Positions 1 to 9,594 of a stretch of DNA of 64,000 nucleotides are shown here, piece after piece (position 1 is the first letter of the stretch; every line of letters starts with the position of its first letter). The stretch comes from Desulfobacteraceae bacterium Eth-SRB2 (GTDB lineage: Bacteria; Desulfobacterota; Desulfobacteria; Desulfobacterales; UBA11574): assembly GCA_004193595.1 (NCBI GenBank), contig RPGQ01000015.1, positions 1-64,000 on the forward strand, given 5' to 3'. The notes under the pieces are model-generated. The model was not told the origin of the DNA. It was given only the letters and a program-made list of their open reading frames with translations, and ran no database searches. The translations under genes and the position numbers were made by a program.

Positions 1-573
1 AGAGCGCTCATGAGTGATATATATGAAGGAACCTGGCCCAGATTTACAAGGACGAATTTTTCTTCCCTGCCCGTGGCGTTCCAAACGTCCCGCAATACAT
101 ACACGTTTCTCTTCACGCGCAACAGTAGTCTGTGGGGTCAAAGCCAGAATTGTGAATTAAACCCACCGTCCTCCTGCCGCCACTGTGTGTTCCCACACCG
201 AGGGACTTCCGGACTTCCGGGACGCCCCTCAAATTATAAGATTCTTCCTTAACCCTTGGCATTTTTAAGTAAAATTAATTTTATCTTCATAACATTCCTT
301 TCATCCACTCTTATCTAAAACATAACTCATCCAAACATCCCCGCTTCCAGTCTTGGAAATAGACGTTGAAAAGTCACACACCTTGAACCCCAAGGTATCT
401 AACAATTCCCGGGCCTTTTGTTCACCCAACAGATAGAAAACTCTACTGAGAAATATGAGGGTCGCATCTTACTTATTAATTATTCACAACTTTTGTCACG
501 ATTCTTGGGTCCGTTCATGCTGAACGTGTTTTAATCCCTCATTATTTTTTGTGGTATGCCCTTTGTTTTTCCT
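1..573. other. No recognisable gene
   Basis: I see no open frame here with family signatures, codon pattern or ribosome-binding site that I would defend. The stretch precedes a truncated regulator fragment and a coding remnant, so it is probably eroded sequence of the same decayed accessory zone. Confidence 0.4.
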
Positions 574-690
574 TTACCGTAAATCCGAGACGTCTCCAAG
601 TGCAGCGATTTGAGCCGCAGTCAGGCCATTTTTACTAACCTCGATCTGCCTGAGAATACGCCATTGTCTTGACAGTTGATCGCCGCGCAT
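574..690 (-). pseudogene. Truncated YafY/WYL-type regulator, N-terminal HTH only
   Basis: A 38-codon minus-strand frame begins MRGDQLSRQWRILRQIE and continues with a helix-turn-helix stretch (NGLTAAQIAALGDVS). This is the typical start of DeoR/YafY-like regulators that carry a WYL sensor domain. It stops right after the first half of the HTH, and the recognition helix and WYL domain are absent. Intact members are around 300 residues. Upstream on the same strand, about 690-860, a further open stretch ends just before this start but I cannot name its family. I read this as a deletion remnant. Confidence 0.55.
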
Positions 691-879
691 GACTTAGGCC
701 ACTGAAAAATATTCCCTTTCGTCCAATTTCTGTGTCAGACTCAGATTTTTATCCTTGAAATACCCCAATGTATGTCTGCCTGCCCCGTAGGTCCGGCAGA
801 TCGTACTGGGGTGGTCAAAATCTTCGCCTTCCTTGAACTTGAACGAAATTAAACCTTTTTCAATGGCCTCGCACCTCCT

Positions 880-1070
880 TTTTTAAATGGGTGTCCAGGA
901 TGCTGGATTAAAATCTATTTATAAATCGTGCAGCGATTTTATCTGCATCCGATTTAGTTTTTCATCAAACTCTTTGGGTAGAACTCGACCGCTTCTTCCT
1001 TCTGTCCAGGCATATGTTCGAGTTTCATTCCGTGTAGACGCAGTAGGCCCCAGACCATAGCACCCAAGTG
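880..1070 (-). pseudogene. Unidentified minus-strand coding remnant
   Basis: On the minus strand a frame reads VWGLLRLHGMKLEHMPGQ followed by EEAVEFYPKSL, then needs a one-base shift to continue as FDEKLNRMQIKSLHDL. The protein-like composition and the single frameshift suggest a dying gene. I do not recognise the family. It lies immediately downstream of the AbiEii-like gene and on the same strand, so it may once have belonged to that operon. Confidence 0.35.
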
Positions 1071-1074
1071 ACTT

Positions 1075-1899
1075 TTATCTAACCCCCAACTTTTCCAAAA
1101 GATATTTTACTTTCTCATAGGCATCCCGCTCAAGAATCTCTCTTTCTTCAGTATCATCTAATTCTTCGAAATCAGCAACAAACTTTGGACCGATATGCTT
1201 TTTAGAAGCAAAGTTATCCCTTATTTTCTCCAAACCTTCTTTTACCAAACCGTGCTCGATGTGCGGTTCAAATTCTTCAACCAGCGCGTCAATCCCATGG
1301 GGATAGTTCTGAATGCAATAATATATATCCCAAGCGTCCTTTTCTTTTATGCGGTCGTGCAATGCCATGGCCTTCATGATTAAAAATGGCACGATGGAAG
1401 CTATCCGAAGGTTAACGGCATCCTTTGCCCCACTAGGGAGTTCCCCTTCAATAGTCATTTGTTCAGGATTGTCAAAAACAAGGTCACACCCTCTCGCCTT
1501 TCTTGGACGCATGTTTTGTTCCGGTATCTTCTGATGCCTGTGTCCTTTACCGGTGCCGCCATACTCGCCCGCAAGAAAATCAACCTCTACGGTGCATTCT
1601 TTACCTTCAATCTTACGCTCGAAAACAAACGGCTGCTCTCCTTCCTCATACCCTCTATCTAAAAGCAACTTTCGAATGGTCTTATATCCATCATCCCTAA
1701 AATTCCTATGGTCAAGAGCCAGATCCACATCCATACTGCCGACATGCGGTGTTTTTTTATTACCCAAAAGAAGATCCGGAACCCATCCCCCGACAACAAC
1801 AATGTGGTCTCGATATTCGCCAAGCAGGTGTATCAATTCAATTAATACTGAACGAGCCGCTTCAACAGCTTCAGCGGTATAGTCTTTTTTCGTTACCAT
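1075..1899 (-). CDS. AbiEii-like nucleotidyltransferase toxin (type IV TA)
   Basis: This 274-residue protein has the nucleotidyltransferase core of the AbiEii/AbiGii toxin family: a glycine-rich strand VVVGGWVPDLLLG near residues 34-46, then SMDVDL with two acidic residues (D57, D59) that should bind metal and nucleotide. In characterised relatives such an enzyme blocks growth by modifying RNA or nucleotides when phage attacks, and its partner represses it. The ATG overlaps the stop codon of the upstream gene by a few bases, so translation is probably coupled and the two form an operon. The length is normal for the family and no damage is visible. The substrate cannot be told from sequence. 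Confidence 0.75.
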   Translation of the reverse strand: MVTKKDYTAEAVEAARSVLIELIHLLGEYRDHIVVVGGWVPDLLLGNKKTPHVGSMDVDLALDHRNFRDDGYKTIRKLLLDRGYEEGEQPFVFERKIEGKECTVEVDFLAGEYGGTGKGHRHQKIPEQNMRPRKARGCDLVFDNPEQMTIEGELPSGAKDAVNLRIASIVPFLIMKAMALHDRIKEKDAWDIYYCIQNYPHGIDALVEEFEPHIEHGLVKEGLEKIRDNFASKKHIGPKFVADFEELDDTEEREILERDAYEKVKYLLEKLGVR

Positions 1900-2951
1900 T
1901 TTGGTCCGATTGTTTGTTTAAAGAGTACCCTTGCCGCTTCTTCACCTCTTCCGCGAAAACCCATAAGATCTATATAAATTTGGATTGGCGAAGCGATCTT
2001 TACACCACCAACCTCAAGGACACCATAAAAAACTCCTTCATCATAAGGTGTTAGTATGCTCACATTCGCACCACTTTGAACCTCTTTAAAATTCATTTGC
2101 TCGACAACATCTTCTTCTGCCTCATCAATATAGACAAAGACCCTTTGATATCTTACAGCCGGAGCGAGTCGCGCTGCACCGGAAAATCCGGTTAACGCAT
2201 AATTCAATTTTCTTTGACGGCAAACTTCAGCGATGCTCACTTCTATTTCAGGAACACTTTTGAGTGAATACAAATTGCAAATTCCACTTTTTCGATACGT
2301 GTAATTTTCAGCCCATTCGTTTAAAAGCTGTTCAGGAGTAACTAATGAAAATCCACTCCGGTCCGTTTGTATCCACTCGCGATCATTAAGCAGTTTCTTG
2401 ACGTTTGCCACCTGTCCCAGGCTGACACCGGCTTCATTTGCCAACGCTTTCATTTTCCAAGTTTTTTCAGGTTTGCTCAGAAGAACCCTCAAGACTCTTT
2501 CGGCCTTCGGTGAATACAGCGAGCGCAAATCTCGCTTTTCGGCAAACGCATTGGGATTGCCTGTCTGCTCAATGAATACCTGCTCGAAACACAAACGACA
2601 ATTGCCGGAAAGATCCGCATAACCTATTCCTTCTTTTATACAGATTTCAGATGCCGTCGGAGAAATATACGGTGCCACAAAGACTCCATAAGCTTTTGGA
2701 AAAACAGTCTGATATCTTAAAAGCTGATTCACAGCTTCACGTGCACGACGGGGCTGGCCGTTGCTTTTAATCTCGATCAACAATTCTTTTTCAATACCCT
2801 GCACTGATAGTTTTACCAACAAATCAGGCTTATTATCTCTAATCCCGGGTTCTTTTTGGATATTGTTGATCCTTAGAAAGGGGACTTTTGATAGGCATGC
2901 TCGCAACGCATTTTCGGCGCTTTTTTCAAGTGTTTCATCAGAATTTTTCAT
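1893..2951 (-). CDS. AbiEi-like antitoxin with PD-(D/E)XK-like N-terminal domain
   Basis: I start this gene at the ATG at 2951 because AAGGAGCC lies eight bases upstream; a longer frame to 3095 has no such signal. The product is 352 residues. Residues 40-80 contain KPD, then E60-I-K62 and a following helix, the spacing of a PD-(D/E)XK nuclease-type fold. Residues about 150-195 look like a winged helix (LANEAGVSLGQVANVKKLL). The C-terminal half resembles AbiEi-type antitoxins that bind DNA and silence the toxin. The next gene is the AbiEii-like transferase, overlapping by seven bases. Whether the nuclease-like domain is catalytic or only structural is unknown. Confidence 0.65.
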   Translation of the reverse strand: MKNSDETLEKSAENALRACLSKVPFLRINNIQKEPGIRDNKPDLLVKLSVQGIEKELLIEIKSNGQPRRAREAVNQLLRYQTVFPKAYGVFVAPYISPTASEICIKEGIGYADLSGNCRLCFEQVFIEQTGNPNAFAEKRDLRSLYSPKAERVLRVLLSKPEKTWKMKALANEAGVSLGQVANVKKLLNDREWIQTDRSGFSLVTPEQLLNEWAENYTYRKSGICNLYSLKSVPEIEVSIAEVCRQRKLNYALTGFSGAARLAPAVRYQRVFVYIDEAEEDVVEQMNFKEVQSGANVSILTPYDEGVFYGVLEVGGVKIASPIQIYIDLMGFRGRGEEAARVLFKQTIGPKW

Positions 2952-3226
2952 TATATAGGCTCCTTTCAGCACTTGCTGAAAAGATAGTATACGGTGAAAA
3001 AGCTTCCCGGTCAAATTGTTTTCATTTAAAAATTCATTTTCAGCGTTCGTTGAAACAAATTTTATTAGTGAAATTGCCAAGCCGATTTGGACCAAACCCT
3101 TAAGCGAAGAACACAGATTTTTCTCGAGATGAAAATTCGAAAAACATAGTGCCTCGTTTAACTATACAGACACCATGGACTCACATATGTATTATTAACG
3201 CATGCTTCGCTTGAGCATACAGGAAT

Positions 3227-4210
3227 TTACCTGCGTCTCCTCCTTTGGGAAAATCTTTGATATCCAACACCGGATGCATTGTCGCCTTTTTCCTTTTTAA
3301 ACGCGGATAGATGAAGAACCTGGTCATCATTAACCAATGCTGCTCCGGATACTGTACGAAATTCAAATGTGATGTTTGTTCCTAATCCAATAGAAGGATG
3401 GTTTTCTCCTTTGCTTTTAAGTGTTGATTCTATAAAACGACGCGCCTTGTTTGGCGGAACGGATTCCTTTTGTGAAGCATCCCGGCTGTCCAAAGCATCA
3501 AGCGCATAACTTTTTACAAGTTTATCGAAAAACCTCTTGAATGTGTCATGACAACCAAAACCTTCAAGGCCAAGTATCTTTCCGTCCATGGCAAACACCG
3601 CACCGACCTGCCACTCAATCAATTGAAACTTATTGATAAACTCAGACAGCTTGCCTTCATAACTCTCATAAACATCAGCCATGGCATGAGTCGGGGATTC
3701 CACATTCATGCGAGCGGACTTTTCGGAAATGTTATCCCAGATACGACTCTGATCAGATTGATACCCTCTGCCGCGTTTCAAACTAAATTTTACATCTTTT
3801 TGATGCTCTCTTCGAAGCGACGCAGGCATCATTTTTTTGCCGGATTCAAACGCTTCTGACCTGTAGCTCCATCGGCCCTGTTCCACACAGCTGACAGGAA
3901 GAACCACTTCTGTTTTCCCGGAGATTAAAAAGCTTGAGTTGACGATCCGGTTCTGTTTAGCGCCGACAAGCTCTTCGCCTTCTATAATCATAACACTCTT
4001 TTTACCTAAATTTTGGAGTCTGAGTTCCGGAACACTCCCTTGGGTGTTCAGTTCTGTAATTTGAATTAAATCTTTATCTAAAGCCTGTTCAAGTGTTAGA
4101 TATTCCGGCTCAATTCCATCAGGCGCCAGTAATGGGAAAATGGTTAAATTTCGATGAACCTGTTTTCTGGCAAGTTTTGCGATCTCAAGAAACGACTTGA
4201 TTGGGTACAT
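3227..4210 (-). CDS. ARPP-1 family domain protein
   Basis: The 327-residue product matches the ARPP-1 domain pattern: an N-terminal segment with LTLEQAL and ITELNTQGSVPEL, a central IIEGEELVGAKQNRIVNSS (about 72-90), and LPVSCVEQGRW (about 104-114). The biochemical role of this family is not established; it is often linked with rhodanese and ADP-ribose genes, suggesting nucleotide or ADP-ribose related chemistry. The start is supported by GAGGAGGATACC just before the ATG. The last residues (SQRRRRR) look like a low-complexity tail. A decayed inverted copy of this gene lies at 7496-8475, so the region was duplicated. Confidence 0.7.
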   Translation of the reverse strand: MYPIKSFLEIAKLARKQVHRNLTIFPLLAPDGIEPEYLTLEQALDKDLIQITELNTQGSVPELRLQNLGKKSVMIIEGEELVGAKQNRIVNSSFLISGKTEVVLPVSCVEQGRWSYRSEAFESGKKMMPASLRREHQKDVKFSLKRGRGYQSDQSRIWDNISEKSARMNVESPTHAMADVYESYEGKLSEFINKFQLIEWQVGAVFAMDGKILGLEGFGCHDTFKRFFDKLVKSYALDALDSRDASQKESVPPNKARRFIESTLKSKGENHPSIGLGTNITFEFRTVSGAALVNDDQVLHLSAFKKEKGDNASGVGYQRFSQRRRRR

Positions 4211-4279
4211 GGTATCCTCCTCTCGGTTATTAAAAGGAATTTACCATGTGCGATTGTCAGATCAGGACAAAACGATAAA

Positions 4280-4876
4280 TTAATATCTGTTTTTCACCAA
4301 ACTGCGCCGGCAGAAGTCCATGGCGGTCTGTTTGATGCCTTTTATTTGCATCACCTTCAATCCCTTCTGGCGCAAAAGCCCCACAAGCAGGATAATCAGC
4401 AGGTCGACGGTGGCGGCGACATTCACCGGATAGAACTCGCCCCAGGCAATGCCGGCCTCAAGGCCGCCGGTCAGGTAATTTTTGAGACGCCGGTGCATGG
4501 TTTCGATGTTCCGGCGGCACACGCCGTCAGGGTCCTTTAGCCGGGCCGGGCAGGCGCTGGCCGCAAGGTAGATCTGGTCGGGCATCTCTTCGACAATATC
4601 CAGGTGAAGGGCAATCAAATTGGCAATTTTCTCAAATTCCGTCCGGGTCTTCTGAGGTAAACCGTCCAAATGCGCAAAGTACCTGGCAAAGGTCTCAGAT
4701 ATAATACCAGTGAACAGCTGGTCCTTGGCCGTAAAGTGGTAGTAGATCACCGGTTCGGTAATGCGGGCTTTTTTGGATATCTGAAGGGTGGTGGTGCCGT
4801 CGAACCCCTGCGCGGCGAACAGCAGGGTGGCCGCCTGGATGATGTCTTGTTTTTTATTGGTTCTAAGACCGGGCAT
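4280..4876 (-). CDS. TetR/AcrR family transcriptional regulator
   Basis: The 198-residue protein begins with a canonical TetR DNA-binding domain: IIQAATLLFAAQGFDGTTTLQISKKA followed by ITEPVIYYHFTAKDQLF with the recognition helix near residues 38-50. The C-terminal two thirds is an all-helical ligand and dimer domain. It lies upstream of the ARPP-1 gene on the same strand with a 69-base gap, so it may control that gene. A dyad 46-61 bases before the start is the likely operator. The gene is richer in GC than its neighbours, which suggests separate acquisition. Only its 3' end survives in the inverted copy near 7332-7460. Confidence 0.85.
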   Translation of the reverse strand: MPGLRTNKKQDIIQAATLLFAAQGFDGTTTLQISKKARITEPVIYYHFTAKDQLFTGIISETFARYFAHLDGLPQKTRTEFEKIANLIALHLDIVEEMPDQIYLAASACPARLKDPDGVCRRNIETMHRRLKNYLTGGLEAGIAWGEFYPVNVAATVDLLIILLVGLLRQKGLKVMQIKGIKQTAMDFCRRSLVKNRY

Positions 4877-4921
4877 GGACGCCTCTTTGTTATGGTCTCA
4901 AACTGGCAGGACAGGGGTACT

Positions 4922-4937
4922 TTTAGTGATTACTAAA
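4922..4937 (-). promoter_or_regulatory. Candidate TetR operator dyad
   Basis: A perfect inverted repeat TTTAGT-GATT-ACTAAA sits in the 5' region of the tetR-like gene. TetR proteins usually repress themselves through such short dyads. The same dyad is kept in the inverted duplicate near 6794-6809, where tetR itself has been mostly lost. Confidence 0.5.
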
Positions 4938-5408
4938 GCAGGGTTCATAACGCAGATGTTGTGAAAATGCAAGGTTTATTACTGGCAATGAACCATTTCA
5001 CGGATTGAATCCGATAAGCCGTGCCGGGTGAAACAGCCTAAGGGTCAAACAGCCTAAGCAACAGCCTAAGGGTCACCCATTAAAGTGTCAGTCAAGTAAA
5101 AAAACACCTCTCCCTTAAAAAAAACTGGTCATTTTTTCTTGATCTTTACTCACAACAGCGCCACCTTGTTTTCGTCCTGGTTTGCACCCGTTATTTCGTT
5201 TTTATCGGTTCTCGGCAGCATATGCTGATCCGCACCAGTCACCCATCAGGTTCAAGGCAATTGTATTTTAGGCCAAAATCTGTGCTCTGATGCACAATGC
5301 TTAAAACACGGCCCCTGGTCCATTCGGACCCCAGAAAATCTTCGGTGCCATACCGTGTTCAATTGTTTTTATCACAAATCTTATGGTTATTAGCCAACCC
5401 CTTGTGGA

Positions 5409-5995
5409 CTCACGGTATTTTTGTTAGGCACAGAACAGCAAATATTTTAAACTATTTCAAAGTACGTTACCAGAATCTTGGAATTAAGATATCAAACAAC
5501 TATCAAGAGCAAGAAGCAGTGATTGCCCGTAATCAGTAGAATTCCATCGAAGACCTGAATTTCATGGCCCAAAATAATATCTGCACGAGATTTAAGCATT
5601 TGGGAAAAATGAAATCAAGGGCATAGAAAGAAACAAGTAAAATCCCAGGTTCAACTTCGCAAAGAGTTTGTGATGCTGACCACCATACCGGGAATTGGGA
5701 CAATTTTAGTCTCACAATTATGCTTGAGGTCGGAGATATCGGTCGGTTTAAAGGAAAGTCGGCAATTACTCCTCTCCTACTGCCGCTGTGTCAGTAGTAA
5801 AGGCTTCAAATGGTATTGAAGCTTGCCTGCCGCAAAGGCAAAGTATTTCAGGCTTCGCGCAAAGACTTTAGATTTTTACTTTCGGCAAAAGCCATTTTAG
5901 AAACCGGCGGCAGACGCGAAGGCCCGGCCCGTGCTTCGTATTTTTATTAGCGGGACCAAGTTCCGTTTGATGAAGACAGCGTAATGCTTTTCAAA
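5409..5995 (+). pseudogene. IS110-family transposase, C-terminal remnant
   Basis: Translated pieces in different frames match the second half of IS110/IS116/IS902 transposases: FVRHRTANIL and NLGIKISNN, then LTTIPGIGTILVSQL, then YCRCVSSKGF, and finally RDQVPFDED near the end. At least three frame changes and several stops separate them, so no functional enzyme can be made. IS110 elements encode a RuvC-like DEDD transposase guided by a structured RNA from their non-coding end. The N-terminal half is missing in this arm. Confidence 0.75.
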
Positions 5996-6471
5996 TAATC
6001 GGTGTTGGGTGCGACAGTGAACCGGAAATGGGGTTAGCGATGCAAACCACAAGGTTTTGATTGAAATTTATCTGTTGCACCCACATAACAAAACACAATT
6101 GCTTTGTTATCGGAAACAAAAGAAATAGTTAAAGAACGAGATAAATAAGGAGTGTGTATGATGCGTTAGTATTATTTGTTTGGGCGTAGCGAAAAGCGAA
6201 CCGGCAATGGGGTTGGCAAAACCACAAGATCTGATTTAGAAATTTACGAAGCGCCCACCAACAACGGCAGATCGTTTAACATCCTGATTAGCCTATACCA
6301 TTGTAGGTCACAAAGGGGTTTGGCTAATAACCATAAGATTTGTGATAAAAACAATTGAACACGGTATGGCACCGAAGATTTTTCACCAGGGGTCAGATGG
6401 ACCAGGGCCGTGTTTAAGCATTGTGCATCAGGCACGGCCTAAATACAATTGCCTTGAACCTGATGGGTGAC

Positions 6472-6702
6472 TTATAACCATGTTCCTGCAACCCATCCAC
6501 AAGCCAGTACCAATTGTAGGTGGATTCAACGATAACACCTTCCAGATCAGCCTTGAATGGTTCCAAAACCTTTAAAACATTGTTTAGATCGTTTGGCTGC
6601 CGCCGGCCAAATAGCCTTTTGTAATCCTGATCCATAATGCCGATGTAATTATTGCTTGAATGTAAATCGATTCCAGCGTATACGTATTTGACCAGTTCCG
6701 GC
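6472..6702 (-). pseudogene. IS110-family transposase, N-terminal remnant
   Basis: On the minus strand the frame reads VYAGIDLHSSNNYIGIMDQ, KRLFGRRQPNDLNN and GVIVESTYNWYWLVDGLQEH. These are the first part of the RuvC-like catalytic domain of IS110 transposases, with the first Asp (GIDLH) and the Glu (VIVES). The frame then runs into the inverted-repeat sequence and ends at 6414, so the rest of the enzyme is gone. A stop codon precedes the visible start. It points opposite to the C-terminal remnant at 5409-5995, consistent with one element in each arm of the duplication. Confidence 0.75.
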
Positions 6703-7135
6703 TAAAAACAAAATGGATTCAATCCGTGAAATGGTTCATTGCCAGTATTAATGAAGCCTTGCATTTCACAACATCTGCGTTATGAACCCTGCTTTAGTAA
6801 TCACTAAAAAGTACCTAATATACCGGTTTGAAAGGACCATAACAAAGAGGCGTCCATGCCCATTAACCCAATGGCCTGTTAAAGAAAAAAGAAAATGTCA
6901 CGCTTGATGCGCAATACGTATTTGACCAGTTCCGGCTCAAAACAAAATCGCCCTGGCTTCAAGTCGCAGCCCTTTATATGATTATCAGATCTTCATTCTT
7001 CACATTATTCAGAAAAAAACTTTCAAGAATAAAGCTCCTTGTGTTTTTCCGGCCTTACCCATGACGCCTTGTCGCAGTGAAACGAAGATCCCGTTATCGG
7101 GGGATCTAAATAATCCTCGACTTTCACTCAATTGC

Positions 7136-7318
7136 GTTAAGTTTCGGAAATATTTTTCTTGAATTTTATTCGCCTTAGCCAACAAGCTTATACATGCTTT
7201 GCATAATCCCGTCAATACGCCAATGGTATGATTTTTTAATGAAAATTTCTAATACTTTAGTACTAGATTTTTTGTCTTGGGGTACTAGATTTTCTAATAC
7301 CCTATCATTAGATTTGGT
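7136..7318. repeat. Dispersed repeat, copy A (partial)
   Basis: This stretch matches parts of 10029-10430 and 11188-11514. Shared landmarks are GTTAAGTTTCG, a poly-T/A tract with TTTTTCTTGAATTT, GTCAATACGCCAA and the dyad-like TTCTAATACTTTAGTA. It ends where the tetR remnant of arm B begins, so it probably replaced the body of tetR. Confidence 0.65.
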
Positions 7319-7495
7319 ATGCTTGTGTCAGGGCTTTTGCGCCAGAGTTAGTGATGCTGGAAGCCAAAGGCATCAAACAGACCGCCCATGGACTTCTGCC
7401 CGGCGCAGAGTTTTGGTGAAAACAGATATTAATTTATCGTTTTGTCTGATCGACAATCGCACATGTTAAGATTCCTTTTAATAACCGGAGGATAC

Positions 7496-8475
7496 CTGTA
7501 CCCAATCAAGTCGTTTCTTGAGGATCCCGCAAAACTTGCCAGAAAACAGGTTCATCGAAATTGCTCCGTTTCCCATTTGCACAACCTGATGGAATTGAGC
7601 GGGATATCTATGCTTACTTGAACAGGCTTTTAGATAAGATTTAATTCAAATTCCTGGGGAACTGAACACCAAGGGAGTGTTCCCGGGACTCAGACTCAAA
7701 ATTTGAGTAAAAGAGTGTTATGATTATAGAAGGCGAAGGCTTGTCGGCGCTAAAACAGAACCGGATCGCGTCAACTCAAACTTTTTAATCTCCGGGAAAC
7801 AGAAGTGAAAGGTTTCTTCCTGTCAGCTGTGTGGAACAGGGCCGATGGGCTACAGGTCAGAAGCGTTTGACTCCGGCAAAAATGATGCCTGCGTCGCTTC
7901 GAAGAGGCATCAAAAGATGTAAAATTTAGTTTGAAACGCGGCAGGAGAATTTATCAATCTGATGAAGTCGTATCTGGGATAACATTTCCGAGTCCCGCTC
8001 ATGGTGGCGGAATCCCCGACTCATGCCATGGCTGATGTTTATGGCAAAGTTATGAAGGCAGCTGTCTGAGTTTATCAATAAGTTTCAATTGATTAATTGT
8101 AGCGAGTCGGTGCGGTGTTGCCATGGACGGAAAGATACTTGGCGAAGGTTTTGGTTGTCATGACACATTCAAAGAGGTTTTCGATAAACTTGTAAAAAGT
8201 TATGCGCTTGATGCTGGACAGCCGGGATGCTTCGGGAATCCGTTCCGCCAAACAAAGGCGCGTCGTTTTATAGAATCAACACTTAAAAGCAAAGGAGAAA
8301 CATCGCTTCTATTGGATTGGAACAAACATCACATTTAGTTTCGTACAGTGATATCCGGAACGCGTGGTTAATGATGACCAGGTTCTTCATCTATCCGTTT
8401 AAAAGGAAAAAGGCGACAATGCATCCGGTGTTGGATATCAAAGGAATTTTTCCCCAAAGGAGGAGACGCAGGTAA
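7496..8475 (+). pseudogene. Decayed inverted copy of the ARPP-1 gene
   Basis: The sequence follows the intact gene at 3227-4210 almost throughout but on the opposite strand. The ribosome-binding site GGAGGATACC is kept, while the start codon is destroyed (CTG where the intact copy has ATG). Many one- and two-base indels break the frame; the longest surviving stretch is about 8123-8338 (MDGKILGEGFGCHDTF). It clearly cannot encode the protein. The decay relative to the intact copy shows that only one copy is under selection. Confidence 0.85.
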
Positions 8476-8490
8476 ATTCCAGACGAGAAA

Positions 8491-8795
8491 TTGGATAAAA
8501 TTTATTCCAATAATAGCCAAGAAGAGTATGTTGGTATCCATGCCTTAGAGAGTCAGGGCGAGGAACTTTATTTGGAAGCCGTGTAAAACCTGTCAAGAAT
8601 TATTATTGGTATCAAGTATTGCGGTATGCCCTATAATTACGAGAAGTTGGATGAAATTTATTCCAATAATAGCCAAGAAGAGTATGTTGGTATCCATGCC
8701 TTAGAGAATCTGGGCGAGGAGCTTTATTTGGAAGCCGTGTAAAACCTGTCAAGAACTATTATTAGTATCAAGCATTACGGTATGCCCTATAGTTC
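8491..8795. repeat. Two tandem units of about 156 bp
   Basis: The unit starts TTGGATAAAATTTATTCC at 8491 and TTGGATGAAATTTATTCC at 8647 and continues in parallel to TATGCCCTATA in both. The two copies differ at only a few bases. Each contains a short frame reading EEYVGIHALE then GEELYLEAV and a stop, so the unit looks like the duplicated 3' end of a gene whose 5' part is lost. Confidence 0.8.
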
Positions 8796-9274
8796 GCTGG
8801 TGAATCCGAGGATGATATTTAGCGGACGCTGGCCTGGTGGGGCTTGTTCGGAGTGAAACGGAAATCCCTCCCATCTGGCGCGTTAATCAATGATACTCGC
8901 GCCTGAAACCACAAGCCGGAAATAACGGGTCACTGGGTGCATTACCAGTTTGTTAACAGCTTTCCAAGACTTTTTGGTTTCAGGTGTCAGTGTTCAGGTC
9001 TGGCGATTCCTGACACCTGACACCTGAAACCCGAGACCCGATGGCGAGGTTTTCGCTCAAAAATAAATAAGTTAATGCGTGAGAACCATTTTAACAAATC
9101 GGTAATGCTCCCCGGGTCGCTTGTCAAGACTTCATGGGTTAAGCCGGAAATTGGTTTTTTATACATCTTCCTATCTATAGGAGAAGTTTTTTCTTGACAA
9201 GCTAAGGCCATATAGATGTTCGGCACCTTCTAATTTTTATGTACTGCATTCTTTGAATATCAATCGGAGAACTT
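8796..9274. other. No gene seen; contains short ACACCTGA-type repeats
   Basis: No credible coding frame is present. Around 8975-9030 the motif TGACACCTGA recurs in both orientations, a pattern also found at about 17896-17925 in front of paaK's end, so it is a chromosomal intergenic repeat rather than part of a gene. Confidence 0.5.
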
Positions 9275-9586
9275 TTAAGGTGTTGCTTCACGGATTGGTC
9301 TAACTCGTTCAATTTTTTCCATTCGCTTCGGCGAATGTAATGCGGTCCATAAATCATTTCGTTGCTGTAAATTGAGCCAGAAATTCGGAGTATTGCCGAA
9401 TACTTTTGCCAACATTAATGCAGTGTCAACGGTGATAGACCTTTTACCGGTACAAAGTTCATTTACTGTCCTACGACTGACACCCATCGCGAAAGCTAGC
9501 TGCCCTTGATTAATTCCCAAAGGCACCATAAATTCCTCAGTGATCATTTCACCAACACTGACGGGTTGACGTTTTGTTAAAATCAT
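9275..9586 (-). CDS. HigA-type addiction-module antitoxin
   Basis: The 103-residue product has the HigA pattern: VSVGEMITEEFMVPLGINQGQLAFAMG, then a Cro/C1-type helix-turn-helix VSRRTVNELCTGKRSIT and NFWLNLQQRNDLW near the end. HigA binds and neutralises the RNase HigB and represses the operon. I choose the ATG at 9586 because GAGGTG lies five bases before it; a longer frame to 9598 overlaps the higB stop. The upstream toxin gene is broken, so this antitoxin is an orphan and may now only act as a regulator. Confidence 0.85.
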   Translation of the reverse strand: MILTKRQPVSVGEMITEEFMVPLGINQGQLAFAMGVSRRTVNELCTGKRSITVDTALMLAKVFGNTPNFWLNLQQRNDLWTALHSPKRMEKIERVRPIREATP

Positions 9587-9594
9587 TTTACACC

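Larger units (their letters stand above)
3230..5410. repeat. Inverted duplication, arm A
   Basis: This arm contains the intact ARPP-1 gene, tetR, its promoter region (about 4880-5010) and a further 180-bp segment (about 5230-5405). Each block reappears in reverse order and orientation between about 6290 and 8480. Arm A is the better preserved copy. The matching blocks are interrupted by indels, so identity is high locally but not continuous. Confidence 0.8.
6290..8480. repeat. Inverted duplication, arm B (decayed)
   Basis: In order the arm contains: about 6290-6475 matching 5230-5405; 6710-6860 matching the tetR promoter region 4880-5010; 7332-7460 matching the 3' end of tetR; and 7496-8475 matching the ARPP-1 gene. 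Between them lie an IS110 transposase start (about 6472-6702) and about 450 bp replacing most of tetR, part of which (7136-7318) is a dispersed repeat. The layout implies a palindromic duplication followed by insertions and deletions. Confidence 0.75.

Noticed and set aside
10-252. 80-residue plus-strand frame
   Set aside because: Low-complexity composition, no ribosome-binding site, no family features.
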